Source: Amorphophallus konjac (Eukaryota > Streptophyta > Magnoliopsida > Alismatales > Araceae). Taken from it: a DNA stretch of 64,000 nucleotides. Location: the NCBI GenBank assembly GCA_022559845.1, contig CM040126.1, forward strand, positions 141,430,064 through 141,494,063. The letters run 5' to 3'. The position numbers and the translations under genes are program-made. The notes under the pieces are model-generated. The model did no database searches. It was given only the letters and a program-made list of their open reading frames with translations, and was not told the DNA's origin. Position 1 is the stretch's first letter. Each line of letters starts with the position of its first letter. Below, in pieces: positions 31,212 to 42,089 of this stretch.

Positions 31212-31264
31212 CCTCACTCTGGTTGGGAGTGAGGGGTGGACGTAGGTCTTTGGACCGAACCACC
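31212..31264 (+). other. Twin conserved RNA hairpins, 5' LTR E
   Basis: CCTCACTC(31212-31219)/GAGTGAGG(31227-31234), then GGTGG(31235-31239)/CCACC(31260-31264) with an inner GGTC/GACC. The 3' LTR copy is at 39913-39965. Confidence 0.65.
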
Positions 31265-31529
31265 TAAAAAGCTTGGTGTTCTTTTGTGGTTTGTTTGCCT
31301 TATGTGTTCACTTCTCTGTTGCGCTCACTAGATGTTTGTTTAGGATCGAGTGTGAGTTTATTCTATTGGACTGCTTTGCAATAGCTTCCTAAGTTTTTTC
31401 AGTTTATATCTGCATCCGCTTTTAATTCCGCACATCTAAGCGGTAGAACATAAATTGGGTAAAATTCTTTGAAAGATCCATTCACCCCCCCTCTGGATCT
31501 GTGCTTATCTATCGCACCTAGCTAACAAT

Positions 31530-31541
31530 TGGTATCAGAGC
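31530..31541 (+). promoter_or_regulatory. Primer-binding site of element E
   Basis: TGGTATCAGAGC two bases after the LTR, a perfect match to the initiator tRNA-Met 3' end. Confidence 0.95.
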
Positions 31542-31552
31542 AGGTTTTCTGA

Positions 31553-34368
31553 TTGATCAGATCCAACGATCTGCAGAGGATCCTGTTGTCCTTTGGTGCT
31601 GTTCTGATTTCACTTCTTGCTGCATTAATCTGCTTGCCGATTTATTCAATGGGTTCTCCACTGGTTTTTAATGGCTCTAACTTTAACTCATGGGTTAGCA
31701 GTCTACATAACTATGTGAATTTGATGAATCCGGATCTGTGGAAGTTAATCTCACATGGTCCTCACAGACTGCCAAAAGAAAAGTCCAAATGGATTAAAAG
31801 TCACAGATCGAGAAATGAAGAGAATCAGAAAGTTTTGAAATTAATGAAAGAAGCCACTCATAAGTCTCTACATTCTTGTTTTTATGACTGCAGGTCCGCT
31901 AAGGACATTCTGGATCAGCTGAAGATAGCTCAGAGGATGAATGAGGACAGTTGCCTGATGGCTGACAAGAGTAACCATAGCAGTGACCAAGATGAATTTG
32001 AAGATGCTGAGGAGGTAAACCCTTTCGAGAATTTTTCTTTAGATGACTGGGAAGATGCCTATGCCAATCTGTCAAGATCCTATAAAAAACTAGGGAAGAA
32101 GTATAAAAGTCTGAAAAAGGAGCTAAAGAATCATGAGAATGCTAAATCTCGAGGTGAAAGCCCTGAAATTCTGAAAACTAAAATGAAATTTTTAGAAGAC
32201 AACTACAAGATTTTGATTCTATTACTACAGATCTAGATCATTTGAAATCTGAAAAACAAACTCTTATGAAACAAATTGGTTTACACAAAAAGGAGAATCA
32301 TGAGCTTGTTTGTGAAATTTCTGAACTCAAGGAGAGGCTTAGTTTAATTGATGATCAGGTTCATCACTATAATGCAGTTCAGAATGAAAAATTGGTGAGA
32401 GAATTAGAGTGTGTCAACTCTGAACTTGAAAAAATGAAATCTGAAAATGCTTGCAATGTTTGTGCAGCTTTAAGAGACTTGATAAATGAATTTGATTCTG
32501 ATGATAAACTTCAAAAGGATTTAATCAAATCTCTGAAAGAAGAAAATAAATCATTGCTAGAAAAGAAAACTGAAGCTGAAGATATGAAATCTGAAAATGA
32601 AAGACTCAAAAACCAGTCCAAGGAATTTGAACACAAATTGATGAGTCTTGAGAAAGAAAACATATTGATTTCTAAAAAAATGGAGGCTAATAGAATAATG
32701 AATCTAGAGCTTCAGAAAAATCTCAACAAACCTCAATCTGAGAAACAACAGGAAAACTTTTATGAATGTTAGTCTTCCTTAGATGATTGGATGTTTGATG
32801 ATGATCTCCTAGAGAAAAATAGGAAATTGGAAGAAGAAATCAACAAACTGAAACATCTAAACACCCAGCTGACAGATAGGCTATTGACAATTGAAAAAGG
32901 CAAGGGTGTGAGCATAGATAATTTTGATAGGTTGATGAATGCTGAACAAGAAATTGAGAGTCTAAAAACCATCAACCTAATGTTGAGTGGAAATGTCAAA
33001 TACTGTGAAGAGAAGGTAGCTAATTATGAGCTCACTATCACATCCCTTCAACAAGAAGTTGATGATCTTTATAAGTCCCTATCTGAAGCTGACAATGAAA
33101 CAAAGCTAAAACAGGAAGTTGAAAAACTCAAAAATTTGAATGATGCCTTACATCAACAACTCATTTCCTGTGAAACAGATTTGTCCAAATATGAAGCTAA
33201 TACTTGTGGCTTAAATTCTGAAATTCAAGACTTGAAAAATTCTTTGTCAAAATTTGTCAAGGGAAAGGACAATCTGAATAAGCTTCTGGGAAAGAGTGAT
33301 AACTCTCAGAGAGAGGGGCTGGGTTACAGTTCAACAAACAAAAGGATCAATAGCAATAAAACTTCAACTGTGTTTGTAAAAGCTTCTGATCAAAACACAA
33401 CTGCTGGTCCTTCTGTTTTTCAATTCACTGCACAAAAGTCCACTGTGAAACCCAAAACTGTGGAACAAACTCCAAAACAGAAAAAGGGTGAAAACTCACA
33501 GAAAAAGGACAAAGACACTCCTGTTGCTATAAGGAAGGCTGCACACAATTCACATGATCTCTCACACACTCATATTAAAAAGGGGTCATGTTAGAAAGTA
33601 GGACACATAATGGAAGATTGCAGTTTGATGTTAAAGGATGAGCATGCTAGTGGAACATTACATTCTAGAAATTTTTCTGGTAGAAACCATGCTACTAGGA
33701 AGCCTGATGCTTCATGTTATTATTGTGGTAAGTATGGTCATCTCATGAGTGAATGTTTTATCATGAAAGAAGACAATAAACTGCATGCCAGGTCTTCCAT
33801 TCATTTTCATGGTCTATATGGATCTAAACATAATTCTAGTCAGCACATTGTGTGCTTCAACTGCAATAAGCCCGGGCATAGGGCCGCTGAGTGCTGGTTT
33901 AGATCCACTTGGGGTAAAAGTGGTTTCAAAAGTAAGCAAACCAGATGCTTTGAATGTGGGAAAAATGGGCATATAGTCAAGGACTGTTGGTATGTTCAAA
34001 AGAATTCTGTTAAACCCAATTTTGTCAAATTCCCTGCAAAACCTTTTGTGAAAATTTCATGCTATAACTGTGGGAAGCCAGGCCATAGATCTGCTGAATG
34101 TTGGCTGGTTAGGAATAAGAACCAAATTGTTCATGCATATAACAGAAAATATTATGATCATGTTTATAAACCTCATGCTGCTGTTACTATGCATCATAAA
34201 AACCAGAAATCAGTCACTTCATGTAGATATTATGGGAAGTTTAGTCACTCTATGGACAATTGCTATCTGATGGATCATGATGACCCTGGTGCTATGAATT
34301 TGCTTAGAACATCTGTCAGGGCTAACGCAGGACCCAAAGCTGCTTGGGTCCCTGCAGGATCAAGATGA
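31553..34368 (+). pseudogene. gag of element E (broken), multi-zinc-knuckle
   Basis: Four open segments form one decayed Gag: 31553-32236 in one frame, then 32242-32772, 32791-33594 and 33610-34368 in another, separated by a shift near 32235 and stops at 32770 and 33592. The start has a DUF4219-like FNGSNFNSW. Most of UBN2 is missing; the sequence passes quickly to a CLMAD segment, an acidic linker and DWEDAY. About 400 residues of Glu/Lys/Leu-rich coiled coil follow. The end holds four intact CCHC knuckles starting at 33715, 33853, 33946 and 34060, plus a degenerate one near 34225 and a damaged one spanning the stop at 33592. The frame closes with AAWVPAGSR, the Gag end. Confidence 0.88.
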
Positions 34369-36858
34369 TCAAGTACTTTGCAGGTGTGCCTTGGACTGAG
34401 GAATAAAGAGGGGTAGATTAAACCAAGGCACCCAAGTAATAAAGCCCCTTTCAGGTAAATTCTCTGCACTTCTTGTTCTTAGAATAACTGAATAGCATGT
34501 TAAATCCATCTTTGCCTATTCATTCATCATCTGCATTGTCAGATTCAAATTTTCTGAACTCTCCTCATACATGATTTGTTCTTTTTATGACAGTCTGAAT
34601 GAGCATAAATTTTAAAATTATGTTTCAGTGCCCTAATTGCATATCATGCACTCTGTAAGGGGGAGTTTGACTAATGCTTGCATATCATGATAATCTCATT
34701 TGCTGTATGCATACATGTAGTTAGTAGCACTACATTTCCTTACATTGAAAAATCTAAAAAGAAATGTCTCATTGCATCTAGATAGGGGGAGCATTCCCGT
34801 TTCATCTCTTCACCTCTTGAACTCCTTCTGTCTAGCAATCTGATCCATTCTTGGCAAATATGTGGTTCACTTGAATTCTCTGTTATCTACACTGATATAG
34901 CTGATCTGTCTGTATTCCAGACTCAGCCATTGATTCTGTCTACTATGAATTCAATTGGTAGCTTGTTCCTATCATACACATTTCTTCATATCTTGTCAAG
35001 ACTGGTCAAAGCTAATCTGACTGATTTTTAGTCTTTAATGCTGGCTTCTGAATTGCTCTATTCTCTCAACTATTGGTATCAGAATTGCTCTCTGCTAATT
35101 TCTCTTGACAATGTCATTGATTCAGCCGAATGAGGAAAGATTTAATCAGTGCACCCTAGGCATAAATCAGACATTCTGAAAAGAAGAATCTTCTATTATA
35201 TTGGCTTAAGAATGTTTTGATAAATCAAATTGATTTAAGCCTAATGTATTTTCTAAGTTTTGATGTAAAAAACTTGAAAATATCTGAATCATCATGCTTA
35301 ATAAGTCTTAACCAATTGCCTCATGAATTTCATGCAAAACTTTTTGAAATCTGAAATTTTAAAAAACATGGCTTTCTTTGGTTAAGATACATGTAGAAAG
35401 TATTGTTCTTAATCATTTCAAGTGTACTGAGCTTTGTTTGAAGAATCTGAAAACAGTTAAAATTTAAAGCTAGAGCAATGACTGTGGTCATAGAGAAACT
35501 TGGTTTTCTGTCAATGAAATAGAGTAAGCCCATGTCATGAAGTGCCATAGTTACCTCTTTTCAATATATTTGAAAGTCTGGCAGAGCAATGGCATGGATG
35601 TGTTGAGTAACTGGGGATTCTGGCCTCTGATCAAGGTGTCTCCTCATGTAAAAAGATACTCCATTGCTAACTCTGTTCTTTTTGAGAGGCAATATGGTTG
35701 TCACACTAAGTAACTGGGTCACTTCACCTAAGACGTGTTGTGCCTCATGTAAAAAGGTGTTGACTGAACCAAACTTGCTCAAGGAAAAATAAGTGCTGCT
35801 CAATTGGTGTCAGAAAATTCTGAAAATCTAAAGACAAGCTCAGTCTCATTTATTTCTGTTTAATCTCAATATGATCTTGTTTATTTTCCATAGGAGTTAC
35901 TGAATTTAAATGAGTAAGATGGAAGGAGGTTAAACATGAATATCAAATGAGTTGTTGGTTCACCTTTATTAAAAGGTGTTTCAGATATGAGTATTGAATT
36001 TTCTTGATAAACTTTGAATACATCTCTCTTAAATCATGATGGTCAGTTTAAACTCATTCATAATCTATTATGATTGAAGAATCTGAAATTCGTTTACAAA
36101 GATTTATGAATTTGGTGTGCTAATGAAAATATGTCTTCCTCATTTATTCACTGTGAATACAGTTTGTGTTTTGCTGATAGATGCTCATCACTTCACTATA
36201 TCAATTGGCTTCACTCCATCATCTAATCAGGGGGAGCTTTCCTGTCCTGCTGAGTGTCTTTCTTAAAGGGGGAAATCTAGTCAGCATTCTAGAGTGTCCC
36301 TATGTTTTTGTTGATATTCTCCCTTCATCTCAATTGGTTTCAACCTTCAAAACGTTTCTGATCATATTACCCTCTATCAATGTATTTTGATTGACATTGG
36401 TTCTCTTTTATGTGACGCACAACTCTCAGAATTTTTTTTGGATAACCAGAGTTCATCCTTGTAGATTTCTTTTGCATCATGGATCATAAGGGCAGAATTC
36501 TCTGGTCTGTTTGAGACACTATATGCATAAGGGGACAATGTGCTAGATTGTCTGGTCAATTTGTTTGTCTGCAATAGCTCTATATCTTCTGCCATGTCAA
36601 AGGGGGAGTATTTGTTGCATAAGCATGACTGCATAAGTTGTTTGACTAAGGGGGAGAATTGATTTAAATGATTCTGATATTGTGTTGCCCTCATCTGCTG
36701 ATCTATTTTAAGTGTCTCATATGACATCACTAGATTATCAAAGTAATTTTTTTTTTATGAAGTCAAAGGGGGAGAATACTTTGATGAGTCTAGTCTGAAT
36801 ATTCCATTTATTTCATTCATAAGACTCATAGTATTGCCATCATCAAAAAGGGGGAGAT
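34369..36858 (+). mobile_element. Element E, post-gag non-coding region
   Basis: It opens with the inverted repeat GTGCCTTGG...CCAAGGCAC (about 34385-34428), as in B. The rest is AT-rich without a gene. TAACTGGGG words near 35608 and 35715 match A and C. GGGGGAG tracts are near 34658, 34785, 36230, 36601, 36649 and 36768, and the working tract is just before 36859. Confidence 0.65.
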
Positions 36859-39800
36859 TGTTGTGTCCCTGTGATTTTGATGATAGAAAACACTATGAGT
36901 CATTTGAATGCATACAATTCTGTTTGTGGTGCAGATGAATGTTTCATTGAAAATCTTATTTGAATTATTACTGTATTTAAATATGGCTGTGTGGTGTGTG
37001 CTTTGGTGCATTTCATTATTGCTGATGCATTTCATAATTGATTGTTATCTAGATTGCTTGTTATCTGGATATCTTGATGTCAGTCTGTTCAATGGGTCGA
37101 CCCCCCTTCCAGATGGGTCGACCCCCCAAGTCTATACAACGCCAATCTGTTCATGCATCATATCTCAAGTCTACGCACTGCATTTTAGGCAAAGTCTGCA
37201 TATGGGTAGAGTCTGTACATTGCCTTCAAAGCCTTCCAAGTATGTACATCGGTCTGTTGAAAACTCAACTCTGTACAGCGCCCAGGTTCCTGCATTTCAG
37301 GCGAAGTCCATACATTGGGCCATTCAACAAAGTCCATACAGTGCACTGTTCGTCAAGTCAATACATTACACTGAAGATGCATCGAAGGGAAGTATGCACA
37401 TTGGACTGTTCATATGAAGTCTGTACATTGGAAGTGTGTACAGTGTTCAGTTGCCTTTCTCCAAGTCTATACATCCGATTGCCTCTGCATTGCTCAAAGT
37501 ATGTACAGCCAATGCACTCAAGTGAAGTCTATACATTGACTGTTCGTTCATCCTTCGAAGTCTATACATCCATCAGTGAACCTTCAAAGTCTGAACATCC
37601 GTTCACTTCACTCAAGTCTATACATCCACAGTGTAACTTCAAAGTCTGAACATTGTCTCACTCCGTCAAAGTCCATACATTCTCAGTTGAACCCCATGTC
37701 TATACAGTGGCCTCGAGCTTCTCAAGTCTACACACTGTCTTCGGCCTCAATGTCTATACACTCGCTGCACTGTACAAGTCCATACATTGGCAGCCCTGCA
37801 GAAGTCTATACATTGGCTCAAACATTCCAACTCTGTACAATGGTCCTTCGAACACTCCAAGTCTATACAGTCTGCTTTCACGATTCAGAGTCTATACATC
37901 GTTCCTCAAAGGCGAAGTGTATACACAGCTCAACGTCTCATTCAGCGTCTCACGTTTACAAAGTCTATACACTGGTCGGTGGAAGCAAGCCTATACATTC
38001 GACTGTTCAGCCTGTGCTCAAGTCTGTACAGCCGGGGAGACCATTAAGTCTATACACTCAATCACTGTAGCTTGCACGGGGTGAAGTCTGAACATTGGCA
38101 TGGTTTTTCCAAGTCTGTACATCCACCGTTGAATCTTCCAAGTCTACACATTCTTCACCTTTACCTACGTTCAGCTCACAAAGTCTGTACATCGACTTGG
38201 CGCTGGCTAAGTCTATACATTAGGTTATTCTTTACCTACGTTTCTTGCTTAAAGTCTATACATTGTTCAGCGTCTTGTCTCACTCGAAGTCTATACAGTC
38301 TGGCAGCGTCTCATGCTACATCTTAGGCAAGTCTATACATTGCTCTGTTGCACGAAGTAAAGTCTGTACATCCGATCGTCTCACTCATCGTCTTGGCCAT
38401 CGTTCTTTCAAAATCTGTACAGCCCATGGTCTAGAGACCAAGTCTGTACATCGTCCTGTGCCTTCAAGCTTTCAACGTCAAGTCTGTACATCGTACTGTG
38501 CCTTGAGCTTGGAGCAAGTCTATACATTACTGATGCATTCACGCAAGTCCATACATTGTTTGTTGGGCCAAGTCTATACATTGTTCCATTGTGTGCTTGT
38601 CTAAGTCTATACATCGCCATTCTTTGCACGAGCTGAAAGTCCTTCAAGTCTGCACATTTTGTTGTTGTGTTCATGCATCATATGAGCAAGTCTATACATT
38701 GTTACGCAGAGCCTACACATTCGTTTGGCTTGGCTGAGTCTACACACTCGATTTGGCTTGGCTGAGCATTCATCGTCAATGTACACACTTCACCATATGC
38801 ATACTGCAGCATGTGCTATTAAGTCCATACACTACTTTTGTTCATCGTTCAGAAAGCAAGTCTGTACATTGGTTCTGTCATGCACAGAAACGCTTAAGTC
38901 TATACATTGCTATGGCTTGTTCTTGCAACGCTCTTTAAGCAGCAACTTTGTACACCCTTCTAATATTGTCTTCGATTGATTATCTGACAAGATTAATGGA
39001 CGAGGTTATTAAGACTGGCACGTGATCCTAGAGGCTGAGATGCTGACACGTGGACCGTACCTTCTGGGCGGGAATCGTCGAGAGCTCACGCCCTAGCTAC
39101 CTACTGCTGGTATAAATTTGGAGCTTCCTCCATCGGCTGAAGATTGATCGAAGAGCAGAGAGCCATCGAAAAAAAGAAGAAGAGCAGTGAGTGCCTCCAC
39201 GATACAGAGAACAGAGAAGAAGAAGAAAAAGAGAAAGAAAGAGAGTGAGAGCAGTTGAAGAAGAAAGAAGAAGAGTGAGCCAGAGAGCAGAAGAGAGATC
39301 GAGAGATCCAGCAGAAGAAGAAAAAGAAAAAGAGAGAGGGCTCGTGAAGAAGAAGAAAGAAGCTTCAATTGAAGATCTGCCTACTGGACTTTGGATCAGA
39401 TCCAATCCAGTCAGCTCCTACGAGAGCCACATTCCTTGTATTTCATTTACAGCTTTCAGTCGCTGTGACTCTATTTTCTGCTTTGTTTTTCATTTGATAT
39501 CTTATCTTTCTGATACTCTGTAGAGAGGTCGGGGTCCCTCCTGTTGGTTCAGGAGAAGGGAGATTGCTATCTCCGGTTGCAAGTAGCTGGGTGCTACTTG
39601 TAGGTTCCCTCCTGGTTTGGAGGAAGGGAGATTCATCTCCGGTTCTGGGCTTGTGGGTTGCAAGTCCAGGGGTCCCTCCTGGTCTGGAGGAAGAGTGGTC
39701 TTCGACCTCTGGTTTGTTGGTGACGGGGAGTCACTGGTGGGTTCCCTCCTGGTCTGGAGGAAGAGAGACCTAGTATCTGGTTTCCAAGTGGCTGGGAGTC

Positions 39801-40228
39801 ACTTGGGGTGTCCCTCCGGTTGGGAGGAAGAGGGGAGGTTGTTCCCCTGGTCAAGCTGTTTGGCAGCATTTGTTGCAAACTGAGTCTGCTGTGCTAGTGT
39901 TACTAGTGGAAGCCTCACTCCGGTTGGGAGTGAGGGGTGGACGTAGGTCTTTGGACCGAACCACCTAAAAAGCCTGGTGTTCTTTTGTGGTTTGTTTGCC
40001 TTATGTGTTCACTTATCTGCTGCACTCACTAGATGTTTTTTTAGGATCGAGTGTGAGTTTATTCTATTGGACTGCTTTGCGATAGCTTCCTAAGTTTTCT
40101 TAGTTTATATCTGCATCCGCTTTTAATTCCGCACATCTAAGCGGTCGAACTTAAATTGGGTAAAATTCTTTGAAAGATCCATTCACCCCCCCTCTGGATC
40201 TGTGTTTATCTATCGCACCTAGCTAACA
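36859..40228 (+). repeat. 3' LTR of element E
   Basis: Same layout as the 5' LTR. Array cores start at 37558, 37587, 37614, 37642, 37669, 37696 and 37724, a step of 27-29 bp. TATAAAT is at 39111 and the twin hairpins at 39913-39965. It ends AGCTAACA, followed by the target repeat CGGGG. Confidence 0.95.
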
Positions 40229-41290
40229 CGGGGACTCTTCCTCGCTGCCCTCCGGCACTGAGAACATTAATGATGCCCACGCAAGCCCCATTTGGACCGC
40301 AGGAGGCGCCCTTGGCATGGTCCTGACTCGATCTTGCACCGGGCCAACAAACTCATTGGTTTCCTGCTACACTAACCGAGATTTAACCGAATGTTTTCAG
40401 AGTCTCAGAATAATATGTTTGCCGTGTCCCGGCATACATATGTTCTAGGTCCTTCTGCGACGATTACGATATTCTCAAGCCGGACACCCATCCGAATATT
40501 AAACGGTCTCCCGAATGACCGACACGTTTCGAACGTCCGCTTCCCTAGACATAGGGCTTTCTAGCCGATTCAAGGGATATTCCCTCGTTGCCCCTTGGCA
40601 CCGGAAATATTAATGACGCTCATGCAAGTCTTGTTTCGACCGCGGGGGGCCCATCGCAGTATGGTCGCAGCTTGCTGTTGCACCAGGCCAACAGATTTAC
40701 TGGTTTTTGACCACTCCAACCGAGGCTTAGCCGAATGACTTCCGTTCCTCTAAACAATAAATTTGCCATATCCTGGCATACATATGCTCCGGTTTTCCCG
40801 CGACGATTGCACTTTTCTCGAGCCGGACATTCATTCGAACATTAAATGGTCAGTACACGACCGTCATGATCTCGAATGGTTTTTTTCTTCTCGCCCTCGC
40901 GCGAGGATTTCAATATCTCGTAATAGACCTTTCATGCAATTAATTCCCTGGCCATGAGGCCCTGAATCCCGGTGATTAATCAAGGGTGTTCCCTCGTATG
41001 GGGGATGTAAATGACGTCGTGACCTTTATGGCGCGACGGATTTTGGTCCCGACACGAACCACACAATCGTATGACCGAGTTAGATCGAGCGCACCATGAG
41101 CTCTTCGGGGCCCGAATAAATTGTCACTTTGTGACTGGCACGCCCACGCACTTAATAGACGAATCAACCATTCCCGAATAGACGAGCATAAGAAACGAAC
41201 GAAAAGTGCGTCCACAAGTCTAGCACGCCCGGTGAGACCCAAACCACCCTTCATCTCTTCGCAGGGTTTTAGGGCCTCATGGCCTCCTAA
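40229..41290. repeat. Degenerate long tandem repeat, right part
   Basis: Two units of about 340 bp: CCTCGCTGCCC...ATTAATGATGCCCACGCAAG at 40244 and CCTCGTTGCCC...ATTAATGACGCTCATGCAAG at 40583, with later parts (TTTGCCGTGTCCCGGCATACATATG and its partner near 40762) also in register. It continues the region left of element E. No gene seen. Confidence 0.65.
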
Positions 41291-41437
41291 TTAACGATGT
41301 TTGCCTGCTTTGATGAATGGCAGGTGCTGTCTTCGCCAGTCCTATGGGGAGAAAAGCCAAACTCGGTACAGCTGCCTTCGTGGCCTCGAGGACGCCGCTT
41401 CGAAGCATATGCAGCTTCCAAGAATCATGGGGGCTGT

Positions 41438-41860
41438 TATAAAAAAAGGGAGAAGAGAAAGAGAAGTGAAGGGAGGGGAAATCAAACCCCCCTTTTTCCT
41501 CAAAAAGATAGAGAGGAAAAGAAGAGAAGAAGAGAAGGAGAGAAGAAGAGAAGAAAAGAAGAAAAGAAGAAAAGAAGAAAAAGAGAAAAGAAAGAAGCAA
41601 AAAAGAGAGAAAGAATTAGCAAGAGAGGGTTGTACGGCCACGTCCGTCGAGACCCGTGCTGAATAAAGATTACCACTATGGGGTTGATGCGGTGGAGCGA
41701 ACCACTCATGCCCTCCCTGAGGGGGTGAGCGCTCTCCTGCACCTCCACCCTGGTCAATCATACAAGAACAAGAGAAGAGAAAAAAAAAGAAAAAAAAAGG
41801 AAAAAAAAGAGAGAAAGAGAGAAGAAAGGAAGAAAAGTTGGCCAGCATCGCTGACTAAAA
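41438..41860 (+). promoter_or_regulatory. TATA-like box and purine-rich leader
   Basis: TATAAAAAAA at 41438, then long GAAGAGAAAAGA tracts (41450-41625 and 41765-41835) with an AATAAAG signal near 41662. The layout resembles an LTR promoter and leader. Frames of 120-170 residues through these tracts are low complexity and not genes. Confidence 0.4.
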
Positions 41861-42089
41861 GAGCAAGAAGAAACCCGACATCCCGCCCCACTCTAGGAGG
41901 CTCCGAGTCTGCGGTGCAATGACCCTGCTCATTCCTCCTTCCTACTGCCTCCATCCGGCATAAGACGGCCCGTCGAGTGGCTGTTAAAAGACCCAGCGAG
42001 CCACAATTGTAGCTTGGTGAATGGCTGCCCGCTGTGGGGAATGCTTTCTAGCAATGAGGCCAAGCACAGCCACCACTCCCGAAGAGAGC

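Larger units (their letters stand above)
28160..31527 (+). repeat. 5' LTR of element E
   Basis: Starts TGTTGTGTCCC and ends GCTAACA. It contains two GGGTCGACCCCCC words, the core array (28430-30255), G-boxes, TATA at 30410, a purine-rich leader (30430-30680), hairpin modules (30830-31140), twin hairpins 31212-31264 and the tail CACCCCCCCTC at 31484. Confidence 0.95.
28160..40228 (+). mobile_element. Element E: recent, complete gag-only Sirevirus-like retrotransposon
   Basis: A 12,069-bp element. The LTRs 28160-31527 (3368 bp) and 36859-40228 (3370 bp) are nearly identical. The flanks are a perfect 5-bp duplication, CGGGG at 28155-28159 and 40229-40233. Inside are an intact primer site, a broken gag (31553-34368), about 2.5 kb of non-coding sequence and a polypurine tract. 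There is no protease, integrase, reverse transcriptase or RNase H. The young LTRs together with a decayed gag suggest that it was already defective when it moved, with proteins supplied by a partner. The LTR start TGTTGTG and end CTAACA are unambiguous. Confidence 0.95.

Noticed and set aside
40763..41254. Short frames in the degenerate 340-bp repeat
   Set aside because: No domain, and the frame is not kept between the two units.
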